From: Lachnospiraceae bacterium
Lineage (GTDB): Bacteria > Bacillota > Clostridia > Lachnospirales > Lachnospiraceae
Assembly: GCA_030526195.1 (NCBI GenBank)
Contig: JAUNDG010000003.1
Location: 62,001 to 126,000 of the forward strand
DNA: 64,000 nt
Reading direction: 5' to 3'
The position numbers and the translations under genes were made by a program. Below are positions 63,046 to 64,000 of the stretch, in pieces. How positions within the stretch are numbered: position 1 is the first letter of the stretch; every line of letters starts with the position of its first letter. A model generated the notes under the pieces. That model saw only the letters and a program-made list of their open reading frames with translations. It searched no databases and had not been told where the DNA came from.

Positions 63046-64000
63046 TCAGCGCTTCAAAATGTCGCCGATGCGGCTTAATTTCCGATCAGCCATGGCGACG
63101 ACCACAACAGAGTCCCCAACCTGCAGCTCGCTCTGGCCGGAAGGTGTGATCAGCTGACCTTTTCTGAAGATCTTGGCGATCAGCACATTGTCCTGAATCT
63201 TCAGATCCTGCAGCTTGATGCCGGTGACGGATTTTTCTTCTTCATAAATATGGAATTCCAGCGCTTCAACCCGGCCGTCAGCCAGACGATACAGGTTTTC
63301 CACCGCACTGCTGGTGGCATCCATGGAACGGATGTATTTCAGAATGTATTCTGCGGTCAGTTCCTTGGGGTTGATGATGCTGTCCAGGTTCATGCTGTCG
63401 ATGACCTTATTGAAAGTGATGCGGTTGATCTTGGTGACAATCTTCGCATTGACTGAGGTCTCGCTCTGGGCATAGAGAGACAGCATGATATTTTCTTCAT
63501 CGATACCGGTCAGAGCCGCCAGACCCTGCACCTGACTGATGCCCTCTTCCTGAAGCAATTCTTCATCGGTGCCGTCGCCGCAGATGATCTCGGCAGCCGG
63601 CAGTTCCTCCGCCAGCCATTCGGCCCGCGGCCGCTTCATTTCAATAATCTTGACCTTGATACCGCTGGAAAGCAGCGCCTTGGCCAGGTAATAGGTCATG
63701 GTACCGCCGCCCACGATCATGACATTTTTGACGGGGTTCACAGCGACGCCGATGGCTTCGAAGAAGCTTGAGACGCCCTGCTGATTGGCGACGATGGACA
63801 GAATATCGCCTTCCTGAATGACAAAATCACCGGAAGGAATGACCACTTCATCGCCTCGCTCGGCCACACAGATCAGCACATCCTGGCGATATTTGCTGCG
63901 GAGTTCCACCAGGGACAGACCACAGAGAGGGCTATCCGCTTTGACACGGAAGGACATCATTTCCACACGGCCCTTGGCAAAAACATCGATGCTGATGGCT
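63046..64000 (-). CDS. trkA: TrkA potassium-channel regulator (N-terminus outside the window)
   Basis: The last 318 residues of TrkA: end of the first NAD-binding domain (frame open to base 64000, reading AISIDVFAKGRVEMMSFRV), a TrkA_C domain, a second Rossmann domain (VMIVGGGTMTYYLAKALL near the middle) and a second TrkA_C domain ending GDSVVVVAMADRKLSRIGD. The tandem layout is the long TrkA type. It binds NAD(H) or nucleotides and gates TrkH. An internal ATG at 63966 is not the true start. trkH follows 150 bp later, with a P1 arm in between. Confidence 0.94.
   Translation of the reverse strand, partial: AISIDVFAKGRVEMMSFRVKADSPLCGLSLVELRSKYRQDVLICVAERGDEVVIPSGDFVIQEGDILSIVANQQGVSSFFEAIGVAVNPVKNVMIVGGGTMTYYLAKALLSSGIKVKIIEMKRPRAEWLAEELPAAEIICGDGTDEELLQEEGISQVQGLAALTGIDEENIMLSLYAQSETSVNAKIVTKINRITFNKVIDSMNLDSIINPKELTAEYILKYIRSMDATSSAVENLYRLADGRVEALEFHIYEEEKSVTGIKLQDLKIQDNVLIAKIFRKGQLITPSGQSELQVGDSVVVVAMADRKLSRIGDILKR

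Noticed and set aside
63046..63966. A complete 306-residue gene starting at 63966
   Set aside because: The frame continues to the window edge with TrkA-like sequence, so the internal ATG is not the start.

Overview
The window looks like chromosomal DNA of an anaerobic, Gram-positive, probably spore-forming Clostridia member (Lachnospiraceae/Eubacteriales-like). The evidence is a DUF4317 protein, GerMN lipoprotein, CWB2-type cell-wall protein, split transketolase, an Fhs-FchA-FolD one-carbon set, a stand-alone MreB and low-GC-phylum style gene clusters, in DNA whose GC content I estimate by eye in the mid-50s percent. About 45 protein genes are present. Most lie on the minus strand. Exceptions are rpsT, argG and the three-gene sugar-kinase cluster at 47-50 kb. 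No rRNA, tRNA, CRISPR array, prophage or intact transposase was seen.

Layout. 0-6.2 kb: mreB, recD2, comF, two unknown membrane proteins, and cdaA (c-di-AMP synthase, cut by the window start). 6.4-14 kb: uvrA, hemW, lepA, rpsT, holA. 14.4-19.9 kb: a MtaA-like corrinoid methyltransferase, an RpiB-family isomerase, a zinc alcohol dehydrogenase and a DUF3298 lipoprotein. 20-27 kb: comEC, a GerMN lipoprotein, a sensor kinase/response regulator pair and a lipoprotein-type comEA. With comF at 2 kb, much of the classical DNA-uptake machinery is here. 27-33 kb: argDBJC facing argG across two mirror-image promoters that overlap ARG-box palindromes. 33-38 kb: an ABC-F ATPase, then folD, fchA and fhs. 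38.7-46.9 kb: a small barrel-like protein, an NCS2 permease, a TPR lipoprotein, glmM, a nucleotidyltransferase, prfA, a DUF1385 membrane protein and rpmE. 47-50 kb: an AlsK-like kinase, rpiB and a second ROK protein. 50-64 kb: a subtilisin-like CWB2 protein, split transketolase, rlmH, an RsuA-type pseudouridine synthase, gpmI, DUF4317, a Rho with a very long repeat-rich N-terminus, and trkH/trkA (trkA cut by the window end).

Three sequence-level patterns are not explained by the genes. (1) GAAAATG/CATTTTC occurs about 70 times by my eye count, where base composition alone predicts about 5. It occurs in and between genes, in different codon frames, and as facing pairs in hairpins. This resembles a DNA-uptake or Chi-type signal and coexists with comEA/comEC/comF. 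(2) A structured intergenic element of 163-181 bp is present in three copies, with shorter left-arm copies elsewhere. Its right-end hairpin and terminal TTCAA/TTCAG recall IS200/IS605 ends and omega-RNA loci, but no transposase is nearby. (3) A second 50-bp palindrome family has two copies that differ by a compensatory base-pair change.

Several starts were moved from the longest reading frame on ribosome-binding-site grounds, including TTG starts for rpsT and comEA. lepA and holA have good promoters placed so close to the start codon that their mRNAs should be nearly leaderless.
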